Assembly: GCF_014119005.1 (NCBI RefSeq)
Contig: NZ_JACGYX010000005.1
Span: 186,001 to 250,000 of the forward strand
Direction: 5' to 3'
From: Psychrobacter sp. GP33
Lineage (GTDB): Bacteria > Pseudomonadota > Gammaproteobacteria > Pseudomonadales > Moraxellaceae
Length of the DNA stretch: 64,000 bases
Shown here piece after piece: positions 9,278 through 17,310 of this stretch. Every line of letters begins with the position of its first letter. Positions within the stretch are counted from its first letter, which is position 1. Both the position numbers and the translations under genes were made by a program. The notes below the pieces were generated by a model. It searched no databases. It was not told where the DNA came from and worked only from the letters and a program-made list of their open reading frames with translations.

Positions 9278-9997
9278 ATGAGCTTATTAGGGAATTTAGT
9301 ATCGCAAGTTGCACGTAGTGCTATCGATCCAGAAGATCATCAGCGTAATCCTATCAATCAAAGTATCAACCCACGTCGCACGGGCGGTCTTGGCGATATT
9401 TTAGGTGGCGTGTTGACTGGCAGTCGCAATCAGCCACGTGACTATAATCCTCAGCAATATGATCGTCAGCCCGACAATCATTTTGGGCTAGAGGATATAT
9501 TAGGCGGTCTGGTTGGCGGTAACAATCAAGGTCGTGCTGGTAGTCAGTCTGGTGGTTTAGGCGATATTTTAGGTAGTGTGCTTGGCGGTCAACGCACTAG
9601 AGGTGGTTTTGGCGGTAAAGGTATGTTAGTGGCGGCACTGATGCCAATGGTACTCAGCTGGATACAGCGTAATGGCGGCTTAAGTGGTGCACTCTCTAAA
9701 ATAACGGGCATGGGCTATGAGCAGCAAGCGCGATCTTGGATGAGTAATCATGAGCTTAATGACAATCTTGACCCTAATGACGTCAATCGCCTGTTTGATG
9801 AAAATGAAATTCAGCAAGTGGCAGCGCATACTGGGGCTAATGATATGGAAGTGCGTCAAGGGTTGGCAGAGCTACTACCTGAGGTGATGAATCAGCTGAC
9901 ACCACATGGCAATTTGGACAATGAGTCAGAAGCCAATGATGAAATTGATCAAATTATCAGCCAGTTATCGAGCCGATTAAGTGCGCTGAAAAAGTAA
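9278..9997 (+). CDS. YidB-family (DUF937) protein
   Basis: 239 aa, ATG at 9278 behind AAAAGGA. The N-terminal half contains imperfect Gly-rich repeats of a GGLGDILGGVL unit (around residues 36, 70 and 96) separated by Gln/Arg/Asn-rich linkers. The C-terminal half is the YidB domain: LSWIQRNGGLSGAL, a short GMGYEQQARSWM segment, then DPNDVNRLFDENEIQQVA and a helical end. YidB proteins are widespread, small and of unknown function. There is no signal peptide or convincing transmembrane helix. It stands alone, with a terminator about 85 bases downstream. Confidence 0.8.
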   Translation: MSLLGNLVSQVARSAIDPEDHQRNPINQSINPRRTGGLGDILGGVLTGSRNQPRDYNPQQYDRQPDNHFGLEDILGGLVGGNNQGRAGSQSGGLGDILGSVLGGQRTRGGFGGKGMLVAALMPMVLSWIQRNGGLSGALSKITGMGYEQQARSWMSNHELNDNLDPNDVNRLFDENEIQQVAAHTGANDMEVRQGLAELLPEVMNQLTPHGNLDNESEANDEIDQIISQLSSRLSALKK

Positions 9998-10080
9998 CAG
10001 CTGTTTGATAAATTACTTTTTGATAGGCGATATTTGAATAAATTGTATTTTAATGAAATAGATTTTAATAAAAAGTAATA

Positions 10081-10113
10081 AAAAAGAGTACATTTATTAA
10101 TGTGCTCTTTTTT
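10081..10113 (+). terminator. Intrinsic terminator after the YidB-family gene
   Basis: Stem AAAAGAGTACATT / AATGTGCTCTTTT (one G-U pair) with a short AT loop and a terminal T-run at about 10108-10113. Confidence 0.8.
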
Positions 10114-10322
10114 ATATCTGTCCATTTTTTATCTTGAATCGACTCATAGCTATCTCTCATTATATCTAACCGATAACTTTAGATTGGTTTAATAAGAAAT
10201 AAAAAGATATGTTAAAAACGGTGAGCAGGCATAGCGGTTATTGCTAACTATTATATGATGGCATCATTACCCATTCTATTTTGCTTTATAAATAGTGCTA
10301 GATAGTGATTCAAGTTTGTGAC

Positions 10323-10330
10323 AAGGAGGT
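10323..10330 (+). promoter_or_regulatory. Perfect Shine-Dalgarno of the DASS transporter
   Basis: AAGGAGGT, fully complementary to the 16S anti-SD. It lies 4 bases before the ATG at 10335 and 7 before the ATG at 10338, and it rules out the longer in-frame start at 10305. Confidence 0.85.
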
Positions 10331-10334
10331 TTCT

Positions 10335-11795
10335 ATGATGCCCTTTAAGCCTATTCCTGCTGCTATTGCCGTATCAGTCGGTCTGATTATCTGGTTTTTT
10401 ATTCCAGTACCTTCAGGCGTAACGCCAGAAGCGTGGCATATGCTGGCGTTATTTATCGCAACTATTGTGGCTATTATTGGCAAAGTACTGCCAATTGGTG
10501 CGATTGCTATTATTGCAGTGACGTTGGTTGCGCTTACCGGGGTTACCAATGAGAGTCCTGGAGCGGCAATACGAGATGCCCTATCTAGCTATTCTAGCCC
10601 ATTGATTTGGCTAATTGGTATCGCCGTGATGATTTCACGAGGGTTAATCAAAACCGGATTGGGTCGCCGCATTGCTTATTATTTTATCTCTATTTTCGGT
10701 AAAAAAACGATAGGGGTCGCCTATTCTTTGACTGCAGCTGAGCTGATGATTGCTCCTATTACACCGTCTAATACAGCGCGTGGTGGCGGTATTATTCACC
10801 CTATTATGAAATCTATTGCACAGAGCTTTCATTCAACGCCAGAAGAGGGCACGCAAAAGAAGATTGGTCGTTATTTAGCGATGGTTAATTATCATGCCAA
10901 TCCAATCACCTCCGGTATGTTTATTACTGCTACCGCACCCAATCCATTAGTGGTCGATTTGGTGAATAAGGCTACAGGCAGCCAAATTGAGCTATCATGG
11001 ACGACTTGGGCAGTGGCGATGTTTATCCCAGGGATGCTATGTTTGCTCCTCATGCCGCTGGTGATTTATCTTATTTATCCGCCTGAAGTAAAGGAAACTC
11101 CTGATGCTAAAGGTTTTGCCAAAGATAATCTAACGGAGATGGGTGACGTCAGTCGCGATGAAAAAATAATGCTTGGCGTATTTGCTCTGATGTTGGTGCT
11201 GTGGGCGAATATCCCCGAGCTAATTTTTGGTGCGCGCTTTAGTGTTGATGCAACAACGACCGCGTTTATTGGTTTGACCACGTTAATATTAACCGGCGTG
11301 TTGTCTTGGGAAGATATTCTTAAGGAAAAATCTGCTTGGGATACCATTATTTGGTTTGGTGCGTTAATTATGATGGCATCATATTTAAATACGCTGGGCT
11401 TGGTAAGCTGGTTTTCAAGTAATATTGAAAATATGATCGGTATGACAGGTGTTGGTTGGATGGGCGCAGTTGCTATTTTAACCTTGGTTTATCTATATAT
11501 TCATTACTTTTTTGCCAGTACCACTGCGCATATTACCGCGCTGTTTGCCGCTTTTTACGCCGTAGGCCTAAGCTTAGGTGCGCCACCAATGCTATACGCA
11601 TTAATATTAGCGGCAGCAGGTAATATTATGATGACTTTGACCCATTACGCAACGGGAACCGCGCCTGTTATTTTTAACTCTAATTATATAACTCTTGGCG
11701 AGTGGTGGACTATAGGGGCAATAATGAGTGTAGTGAATCTGGTAGTATGGATTGGCGCTGGGCTAGTGTGGTGGAAGATACTGGGCTACTATTAA
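10335..11795 (+). CDS. DASS/SLC13-family anion:Na+ symporter
   Basis: 486 aa from the ATG at 10335 (10338 also possible). An integral membrane protein with about 11-13 hydrophobic segments and the divalent anion:Na+ symporter hallmarks: ITPSNTARGGGI in the first half, TATAPNPL after it, and HYFFASTTAHITALFAAF with GTAPVIF in the second half. These are the paired substrate/sodium SNT-like loops. The CitT/2-oxoglutarate-malate branch is the closest fit. The likely substrate is a C4-C6 dicarboxylate or citrate, but sequence alone does not decide which. It is monocistronic and convergent with recX. Confidence 0.88.
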   Translation: MMPFKPIPAAIAVSVGLIIWFFIPVPSGVTPEAWHMLALFIATIVAIIGKVLPIGAIAIIAVTLVALTGVTNESPGAAIRDALSSYSSPLIWLIGIAVMISRGLIKTGLGRRIAYYFISIFGKKTIGVAYSLTAAELMIAPITPSNTARGGGIIHPIMKSIAQSFHSTPEEGTQKKIGRYLAMVNYHANPITSGMFITATAPNPLVVDLVNKATGSQIELSWTTWAVAMFIPGMLCLLLMPLVIYLIYPPEVKETPDAKGFAKDNLTEMGDVSRDEKIMLGVFALMLVLWANIPELIFGARFSVDATTTAFIGLTTLILTGVLSWEDILKEKSAWDTIIWFGALIMMASYLNTLGLVSWFSSNIENMIGMTGVGWMGAVAILTLVYLYIHYFFASTTAHITALFAAFYAVGLSLGAPPMLYALILAAAGNIMMTLTHYATGTAPVIFNSNYITLGEWWTIGAIMSVVNLVVWIGAGLVWWKILGYY

Positions 11796-11890
11796 TCCGT
11801 TATTTTAGATGTATCAGAATCATTTCGTAAAATATACGGCATTAAAAACGTTTAATAAAAGTCTTAATTAAAAAATGTGAAAAATTCATG

Positions 11891-12913
11891 CTAAAAGCGC
11901 TCATCTAAAGTATCTAACGTATATTTGAGCGCTTGAAAGCAAATATCCATATCGAAGCCGCGATATTGCAAAAAACGCAATTGTTGCGCTTTTGATTTTT
12001 GCTCAGTTGGGATATCGTCACCATATTTTTTGGTACGAGCCGTGACCGCAAGTTTCAACCAATCAACGCCTACAACTAAGCTGTCTTCGCTATCATCAAT
12101 AAACTCTCTAAACTCATCAGAATCTTCATTTGCCATATCGATCAGCTCATCAATATTGCTTGGCATCTCAATTTTTTTACGATAAAACTCCTGCTTAATA
12201 TGACCTCGACCACGACCTTTACGAATACTTTCACGGATGAGCATTAAGGTAGTGCGATAGTCACTTTGATAGCCTTTTTCTTCAAACTCGTCTAACAAAG
12301 TGTCGATTTTTTCAAGCTCTTGTTCTTTATCAATCAGTTTTTGCCGCAGTTCAGCTTTGCCATATTCACGCCGTGACAGATAATAAAATGCCAACCATCG
12401 CAAACGGCTTTCCGCTTTAATAGCGTCTATATCTGCTTGGCGTTGTTCCGGCGAGCGTAAATATGCTTTAAGGGCAGAGGGTAAATTGTCTGTAGGGTCG
12501 ATTAAGGATATTTCTGAACTTGATAATAATAATGAATTGGTAACAGAAATATCGTTATTATTGTTGTGGATATCTCGTTTTACTTCAGCCAGCATCTCTT
12601 TGATACTTTGCGGCGCTAGCGTCTGATAGTCAGGTGCGTCGGTAGGTTCAGCAATAAAATTCGCTGCTGGGTGAAATTTTTTTTTGCGTTTTTTGGATTT
12701 TTTAGATGATAGATGAGTAGTAAAAGAATCATTACTAATAGTAGGATTGGAAGACGGGTAGCCATCAGATGTTTGATAGTCTAATTTTGGCTTGTTAGGA
12801 TATTTATTAGTGTTGCTGTCAGTTTTAGAGATGCTCTTTTTTTTAGATACAGACGAGCTCGCTGAGTCAGGTTCTGACTCAGCGAGTATTTCGGCTAATG
12901 TTTGAATCTTCAT
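11891..12913 (-). CDS. recX: Regulatory protein RecX with a long N-terminal extension
   Basis: 340 aa, about twice the usual RecX length (150-170). The C-terminal 190 residues are the RecX fold of three-helix repeats: ALKAYLRSPEQRQADIDA, RLRWLAFYYLSRREYGKAEL, YQSDYRTTLMLIRESI and KGRGRGHIKQEFYRKKI. RecX caps and restrains RecA filaments. Residues 1-150 are Ser/Lys/Asn-rich, low-complexity and probably disordered, with a KKSKKRKKKFH cluster. The gene starts 27 bases after the recA stop and is surely cotranscribed with it. Identity is secure; the function of the extension is unknown. Confidence 0.92.
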   Translation of the reverse strand: MKIQTLAEILAESEPDSASSSVSKKKSISKTDSNTNKYPNKPKLDYQTSDGYPSSNPTISNDSFTTHLSSKKSKKRKKKFHPAANFIAEPTDAPDYQTLAPQSIKEMLAEVKRDIHNNNNDISVTNSLLLSSSEISLIDPTDNLPSALKAYLRSPEQRQADIDAIKAESRLRWLAFYYLSRREYGKAELRQKLIDKEQELEKIDTLLDEFEEKGYQSDYRTTLMLIRESIRKGRGRGHIKQEFYRKKIEMPSNIDELIDMANEDSDEFREFIDDSEDSLVVGVDWLKLAVTARTKKYGDDIPTEQKSKAQQLRFLQYRGFDMDICFQALKYTLDTLDERF

Positions 12914-12940
12914 AACGGCTAATCGATAATCAATAAATGG

Positions 12941-13999
12941 CTATTGCATTGGCTCTGCATCTAATTCTTCATTAAGATCGGCTGCATCTGGTACTTTACT
13001 GTCATCTTTCACACCGAGTTTTTCGGCACGAATTTTAGCTTCAATTTCTTCAGCAATCACCGGATTTTCTTTTAAAAACAGCACTGAATTGGCTTTACCT
13101 TGACCAATTTTTTCATCGCCGTAGCTATACCATGAGCCTGCTTTGCCAACAGCACCGATTTCCACGCCCAAATCAATTACTTCTGCTAGATGATTGGTGC
13201 CTTCACCATAGGTGATTTCAAATTCAGCTTGGCGAAACGGTGGTGCCATTTTGTTTTTGATGACCTTCACACGGGTTTGGTTACCGATGATTTCGTCACC
13301 ATTTTTGACCGCACCAATGCGACGAATATCCATACGCACTGAGGCGTAGAACTTAAGCGCGTTACCACCTGTTGTGGTTTCTGGGCTACCGAACATCACG
13401 CCAATTTTCATACGAATTTGGTTGATAAACACCACCATACAGTTGGAGCGTTTGGCGTTACCGGTGATTTTACGTAATGCTTGGCTCATCAAACGTGCTT
13501 GTAGGCCCATGTGTGAGTCGCCCATTTCGCCTTCAATTTCAGCACGCGGCGTCAATGCAGCAACGGAGTCAATGACAATCATATCGACGGCACCTGAACG
13601 TACCAACATATCCGTAATCTCGAGCGCTTGCTCACCGTTATCTGGCTGAGAGATTAATAAGTCGTTAGTATTTACCCCAAGCTTACGCGCATAAACAGGA
13701 TCTAGTGCGTGCTCAGCATCAATAAAGGCGCAAGTCCCGCCTTGTTTTTGACACTCTGCGATAGCTTGGAGCGTCATGGTCGTTTTACCTGAGCTTTCTG
13801 GACCGTAAATCTCAACAATACGACCTTTTGGTAAACCGCCAATGCCAAGAGCAATATCTAAACCGAGCGAACCCGTTGAGACCACATCGACATCAAGCGC
13901 TGCGGAACTATCGCCTAAATGCATGATGGTGTTTTTACCGAACTGCTTTTCAATTTGGCCGAGTGCCGCTTTAAGAGCTTTTGCTTTATTGTCGTCCAT
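12941..13999 (-). CDS. recA: Recombinase RecA
   Basis: 352 aa. DNA strand-exchange ATPase and SOS coprotease. Visible: Walker [10 protein letters not shown], the MAW region [12 protein letters not shown], loop L1 [15 protein letters not shown], loop L2 with [19 protein letters not shown], and an acidic C-terminus ([11 protein letters not shown]). Full length and intact, and followed by recX 27 bases downstream. I see no E. coli-type LexA box (CTGT-N8-ACAG) upstream. Two perfect palindromes at 14142-14170 and 14318-14340 are the only operator-like elements there. Confidence 0.98.
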   Translation of the reverse strand: MDDNKAKALKAALGQIEKQFGKNTIMHLGDSSAALDVDVVSTGSLGLDIALGIGGLPKGRIVEIYGPESSGKTTMTLQAIAECQKQGGTCAFIDAEHALDPVYARKLGVNTNDLLISQPDNGEQALEITDMLVRSGAVDMIVIDSVAALTPRAEIEGEMGDSHMGLQARLMSQALRKITGNAKRSNCMVVFINQIRMKIGVMFGSPETTTGGNALKFYASVRMDIRRIGAVKNGDEIIGNQTRVKVIKNKMAPPFRQAEFEITYGEGTNHLAEVIDLGVEIGAVGKAGSWYSYGDEKIGQGKANSVLFLKENPVIAEEIEAKIRAEKLGVKDDSKVPDAADLNEELDAEPMQ

Positions 14000-14141
14000 A
14001 ATGGATACCTTGTCGTTAATTAATAATATAAAAACTTAAAGAAGTAGAGGTGAGGATAAAAAGTGAAGAACTGTACCAGAAACTTATCTTAGGCGTCATC
14101 GCGTTTTTTATCGTATCTGTCATGATAATTATGCTAAGCAC

Positions 14142-14170
14142 AAAGTAATACAAATGACTCGTATTACTTT
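14142..14170. promoter_or_regulatory. Perfect palindrome upstream of recA
   Basis: Arms AAAGTAATAC (14142-14151) and GTATTACTTT (14161-14170) with a 9-base centre, 143 bases upstream of the recA ATG. No T-run follows, so it looks like an operator rather than a terminator. The binding factor is unknown. Confidence 0.5.
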
Positions 14171-14317
14171 AATGTAAATAATAAAAGTGAAACAAAGTCC
14201 ATTTTATAGATAATTGCTTACATCGCTATGTTATGTCATTTATAGTTTTATCCATCGTTTGATGGGCTAAGGTTATTATATCAAAGTCAGCTTAAGATAG
14301 CTGAGAATAGGAAACGC

Positions 14318-14340
14318 TATACGACATTCACTGTCGTATA
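14318..14340. promoter_or_regulatory. Second perfect palindrome upstream of recA
   Basis: Arms TATACGACA (14318-14326) and TGTCGTATA (14332-14340) with a 5-base centre. Neither side has a terminator T-run. It is a candidate operator for an unknown dimeric regulator. Confidence 0.5.
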
Positions 14341-14668
14341 TAAAAAATCCAAACGATAAAGCACAATGTTTTATTAAATTTCTGCAGCTAATTATTATTC
14401 GAATTATTCGTTATGAAATGCTGTGTTTACTATGATAAGGTGAATAGATTGATGATAGTAATCTAATTGGTCATCAACCCTTATAAATAGGTACTTACAG
14501 TAAATACTGTGAAACATTTTCATGCTTAAAAATTATTTTAAGATAATTAAGCTATTATTTAGCCTATAGGTAAGTTATTGATTTTATTATCTAAATAAAT
14601 TGTACAAAAAGTAACCAGTTTTATCTTATCCTTTATTCCATCAAGCCAGCTGCGTGTCAAGTAGATGG

Positions 14669-14703
14669 TTATCCACAAGGTTATCCACAGTTAATGTGGA
14701 GAA
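14669..14703. promoter_or_regulatory. Cluster of three DnaA boxes
   Basis: Two perfect TTATCCACA boxes on the plus strand (14669-14677 and 14681-14689, 3-base gap). A third box lies on the opposite strand 5 bases later (14695-14703, TGTGGAGAA, one mismatch). Such close packing beside an AT-rich tract is typical of DnaA-loading sites in origins, datA/DARS-like loci or DnaA-controlled promoters. dnaA itself is not in the window. Confidence 0.75.
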
Positions 14704-15182
14704 CTCGTGTATCCCTTATGTTACCAAGGTTTGCGCTTGGCATAATAATAATGATAAGTCGCCATATTATTAAAATAATCGAATTCCAGACTATTAATCC
14801 GCAATAAAAGACATCAGTTATTGCTATGTTTCACATCATTGATGTTTATCAATAAGCATTTATTAGCGGAGCAAACAGTCTTTATGATGGCTGATTTATG
14901 GGTATCGTATGGTTTAGAAACTATAAGATTGGCATCTATAATCGATGATAGGCATAAAGATAATAGGTTTGGATTGCGTATTAAGTTAATCAAATGATAA
15001 GTAACGCCGTTGTTACATGAGAATATCTTAGTGATGTTAAAAGAATATATTCTACTTTTTAATAACAATTATTAATGCAAGAAAATGAGAATTTCTCGGT
15101 GGCTTTATTAGAAAGAATTCTAGTTGCGGGTAAATATTGAGTTTCTTGCGGTTTAGGATAATAGATAAAAGTACATTGCTAT

Positions 15183-15212
15183 AAAAAAGCGACTGTATCA
15201 TACAGCCGCTAT
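15183..15212 (-). terminator. Intrinsic terminator of trmB
   Basis: On the minus strand an 11-bp stem with one mismatch (arms 15200-15210 and 15188-15198) is followed by TTTTTT, about 35 bases after the trmB stop. Confidence 0.85.
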
Positions 15213-15245
15213 TATTAGGATAGATGATGTACCAAACGGTAATAT

Positions 15246-16070
15246 TTAATCTTTGCTATAAATTAAATCCCAAACTCCGTGCCCACGTTCTAAGCCGCGA
15301 CGCTCGAATTTCGTCATCGGACGAAAATCTGGACGAGGCGTGAAGTTGCCATTACCCGCTAGGTTGGTCAATCCTGAGATGTTGTCTAACACTTCAACCA
15401 TCCAAAAGGCATAATGCTCCCAATCGGTTGCGGTATGAAACCAGCCACCTTTCTTGAGACTACGCAACACAATTGCCATGCGCTCGGGGCTCACAAAGCG
15501 GCGTTTATAATGGCGCTTTTTTTGCCATGGATCAGGGAAGTACAGCTGAATACGGTCGATATGGTTTTCTGGTAATTGTTTAAGCAGTTGAATGGCATCA
15601 CCATTGATGATTTTAACGTTGCTTAAGTTTTGTGTACCTGCCATGTAAGCGCATTTACCAATACCAGGCTCATGGACTTCAATACCAACAAAATTGCGCG
15701 CCGGTTCGGCTGCTGCCATCTCGATAAATGAGTCACCAAGACCAAAGCCAATTTCAAGTGTAAGCTGCGCTTCAATACCATTTGGCGTATCGGCAAATAA
15801 AATCCGCAAGTCATCAATACCGTCAAGATTGCCATCACCGCAGCTATTATTGACCAAATACTGACTAAATTCTGGGTCAGTCAGCGCTTGCTCAGCATTT
15901 TTATTCATATGCGTACGGCGCTTCATAAAGGTATTTACTATACGGATATGTTTACTTGATTCTGGGGCGTTAGCGGTATCATCCGCTGCACTATTAATGT
16001 CAACATCAACGCTAATATCAGCGTCATTATCGGGCATGGTATGAGTGTCTGGATTGGTCAAGTTATTCAT
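15246..16070 (-). CDS. trmB: tRNA (guanine-46-N7)-methyltransferase
   Basis: 274 aa. Makes m7G46 in the tRNA variable loop using SAM. The catalytic domain begins near residue 42 ([17 protein letters not shown]) and shows [15 protein letters not shown] (SAM site), [30 protein letters not shown] and [17 protein letters not shown], all characteristic of TrmB. About 40 acidic N-terminal residues ([16 protein letters not shown]) extend beyond the usual family start. No Shine-Dalgarno is clear at 16070, so a downstream ATG could be the true start. Confidence 0.95.
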   Translation of the reverse strand: MNNLTNPDTHTMPDNDADISVDVDINSAADDTANAPESSKHIRIVNTFMKRRTHMNKNAEQALTDPEFSQYLVNNSCGDGNLDGIDDLRILFADTPNGIEAQLTLEIGFGLGDSFIEMAAAEPARNFVGIEVHEPGIGKCAYMAGTQNLSNVKIINGDAIQLLKQLPENHIDRIQLYFPDPWQKKRHYKRRFVSPERMAIVLRSLKKGGWFHTATDWEHYAFWMVEVLDNISGLTNLAGNGNFTPRPDFRPMTKFERRGLERGHGVWDLIYSKD

Positions 16071-16302
16071 AAAGAGGTTAGGGCTTAATAAGGTTAGAGT
16101 TTGAGTCTATTATAGGCGAAATTATTTCTAGTGTGAACGTCTATCCGTCGCTCATTTATAGTCAGGTCAGCACATCAACGCTTATCTATTCATTTTACAC
16201 CTATAGTCAACTATACATAGGGCTTGGCATTATCTTATAATATAGAACTGATAATAAGATTTCTGGTTTATCAGCCAAATTTATTAGCCAACCGAGGCTC
16301 CT

Positions 16303-17232
16303 ATGTTATTCATTGAGACGGATTCGCCGCCGCCGTTTTATCAAGAAAAACTGACGGCTGCCAAGCGTAAACAATTAGACCAGTGGTTTATTGGACATCG
16401 AACTCAGCGCTATTACATAAAGCGCTTTGAGCAGTTTGATAAGCAAGGGTATTTGTCGCCCAAATGGCATTGGGCAGCTTTTTTTATGACTTTTCCTTGG
16501 CTGTTGTATCGCAAGCGTTATATGGATGCGATTGTTTATAGCGTTGCGGGATGGTCTTTTATTCAGCTTAATGTGGCATTGGTGCTGGTATTTTTTGAAT
16601 TTGCAGCGATGTCCTATATCCCCGATGCCTATCATATGGCAACGCGAATTGGTATTGCGGCGATGATTTGGCTGTTTTGGTCGTTTATGGTGGCGCGCTG
16701 GACAGATGCGTATTATTACCGGATGGCACGGCGAGAAATTGCCGATGCGATTAATGATTATCCGCGTGATGAGGCCGCACAAAAGGTTCATCTAAAGCGT
16801 GAAGGTGGAGTAAGTTTATACGGGTTAGGACTGGGGTTTGGGTTTTTTGCCTTTGCACTAATGGTCATCAATGTACAGTTCTTACCTATTATTGCCAAGC
16901 AAAAGGAGCGTGAAGTGCTATTTGACGCTTATGATATTGCCAAAAATGCTCAAACACGCGTAGCGATTATTTACCAGCAGACAGGAAGTTGCCCCATTGA
17001 TTTACCACTAAGTACTGACGCCCAGAAAGTCACCATGCATGTGAGTAATCAAGCAGACGGTGTACCGGTTACTGATTGCGCGGTGATTGCTACCGTACGA
17101 AATGCACAATTCCCAATTCGCTATTTAAATGGTCAAACTTTAGTCTTTTATCACGAGGCAACCAGTGATAACTGGCAATGCGTCAGCTCTCTGAATAAGA
17201 AACAAGCGCCTAAAAGTTGTATTAGTAATTAA
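16303..17232 (+). CDS. DUF2628 membrane protein with pilin-like C-terminal domain
   Basis: 309 aa. The N-terminal half has the DUF2628 pattern: a basic segment, WHWAAFFMTFPWLLYRKRYMDA, and two or three membrane helices (about 82-105, 115-137). A further hydrophobic helix (about 172-196) leads into a C-terminal periplasmic-type domain. There, AQTRVAIIYQQTGSCPIDLP and four Cys (positions around 228, 256, 290, 304) resemble the globular part of a type IV pilin-like protein (a helix, then a Cys-bounded beta region ending in a D-region-like Cys pair). DUF2628 alone has no known function. The fusion suggests an envelope role but no activity can be assigned. Confidence 0.65.
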   Translation: MLFIETDSPPPFYQEKLTAAKRKQLDQWFIGHRTQRYYIKRFEQFDKQGYLSPKWHWAAFFMTFPWLLYRKRYMDAIVYSVAGWSFIQLNVALVLVFFEFAAMSYIPDAYHMATRIGIAAMIWLFWSFMVARWTDAYYYRMARREIADAINDYPRDEAAQKVHLKREGGVSLYGLGLGFGFFAFALMVINVQFLPIIAKQKEREVLFDAYDIAKNAQTRVAIIYQQTGSCPIDLPLSTDAQKVTMHVSNQADGVPVTDCAVIATVRNAQFPIRYLNGQTLVFYHEATSDNWQCVSSLNKKQAPKSCISN

Positions 17233-17310
17233 CATCAGTAACGTGTGAAGTCCATGAAAATTAAATAATAATCTGATTTTCAGTCATTTATTTTAATAGC
17301 ATCGTGATAC

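Larger units (their letters stand above)
14000..15182. other. 1.2-kb non-coding region upstream of recA
   Basis: The largest gene-free stretch in the window. It contains the recA promoter region, two perfect palindromes (14142-14170 and 14318-14340), a very AT-rich tract (about 14340-14640), three clustered DnaA boxes (14669-14703) and a second AT-rich tract to about 15110. No convincing ORF exists; the 84-codon frame at 14814-15068 has no family resemblance. It could be an origin-like element, a DnaA-titration site, or simply a long regulatory region. Confidence 0.6.

Noticed and set aside
14497..14510. ACAGT-AAAT-ACTGT as a LexA box
   Set aside because: Half-site orientation is the reverse of CTGT-N8-ACAG, so it is not a LexA site; left as a minor inverted repeat.
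14814..15068. 84-codon minus-strand frame in the recA upstream region
   Set aside because: No ribosome-binding site, no family resemblance and Ile/Asn/Leu-rich composition expected of translated AT-rich DNA.
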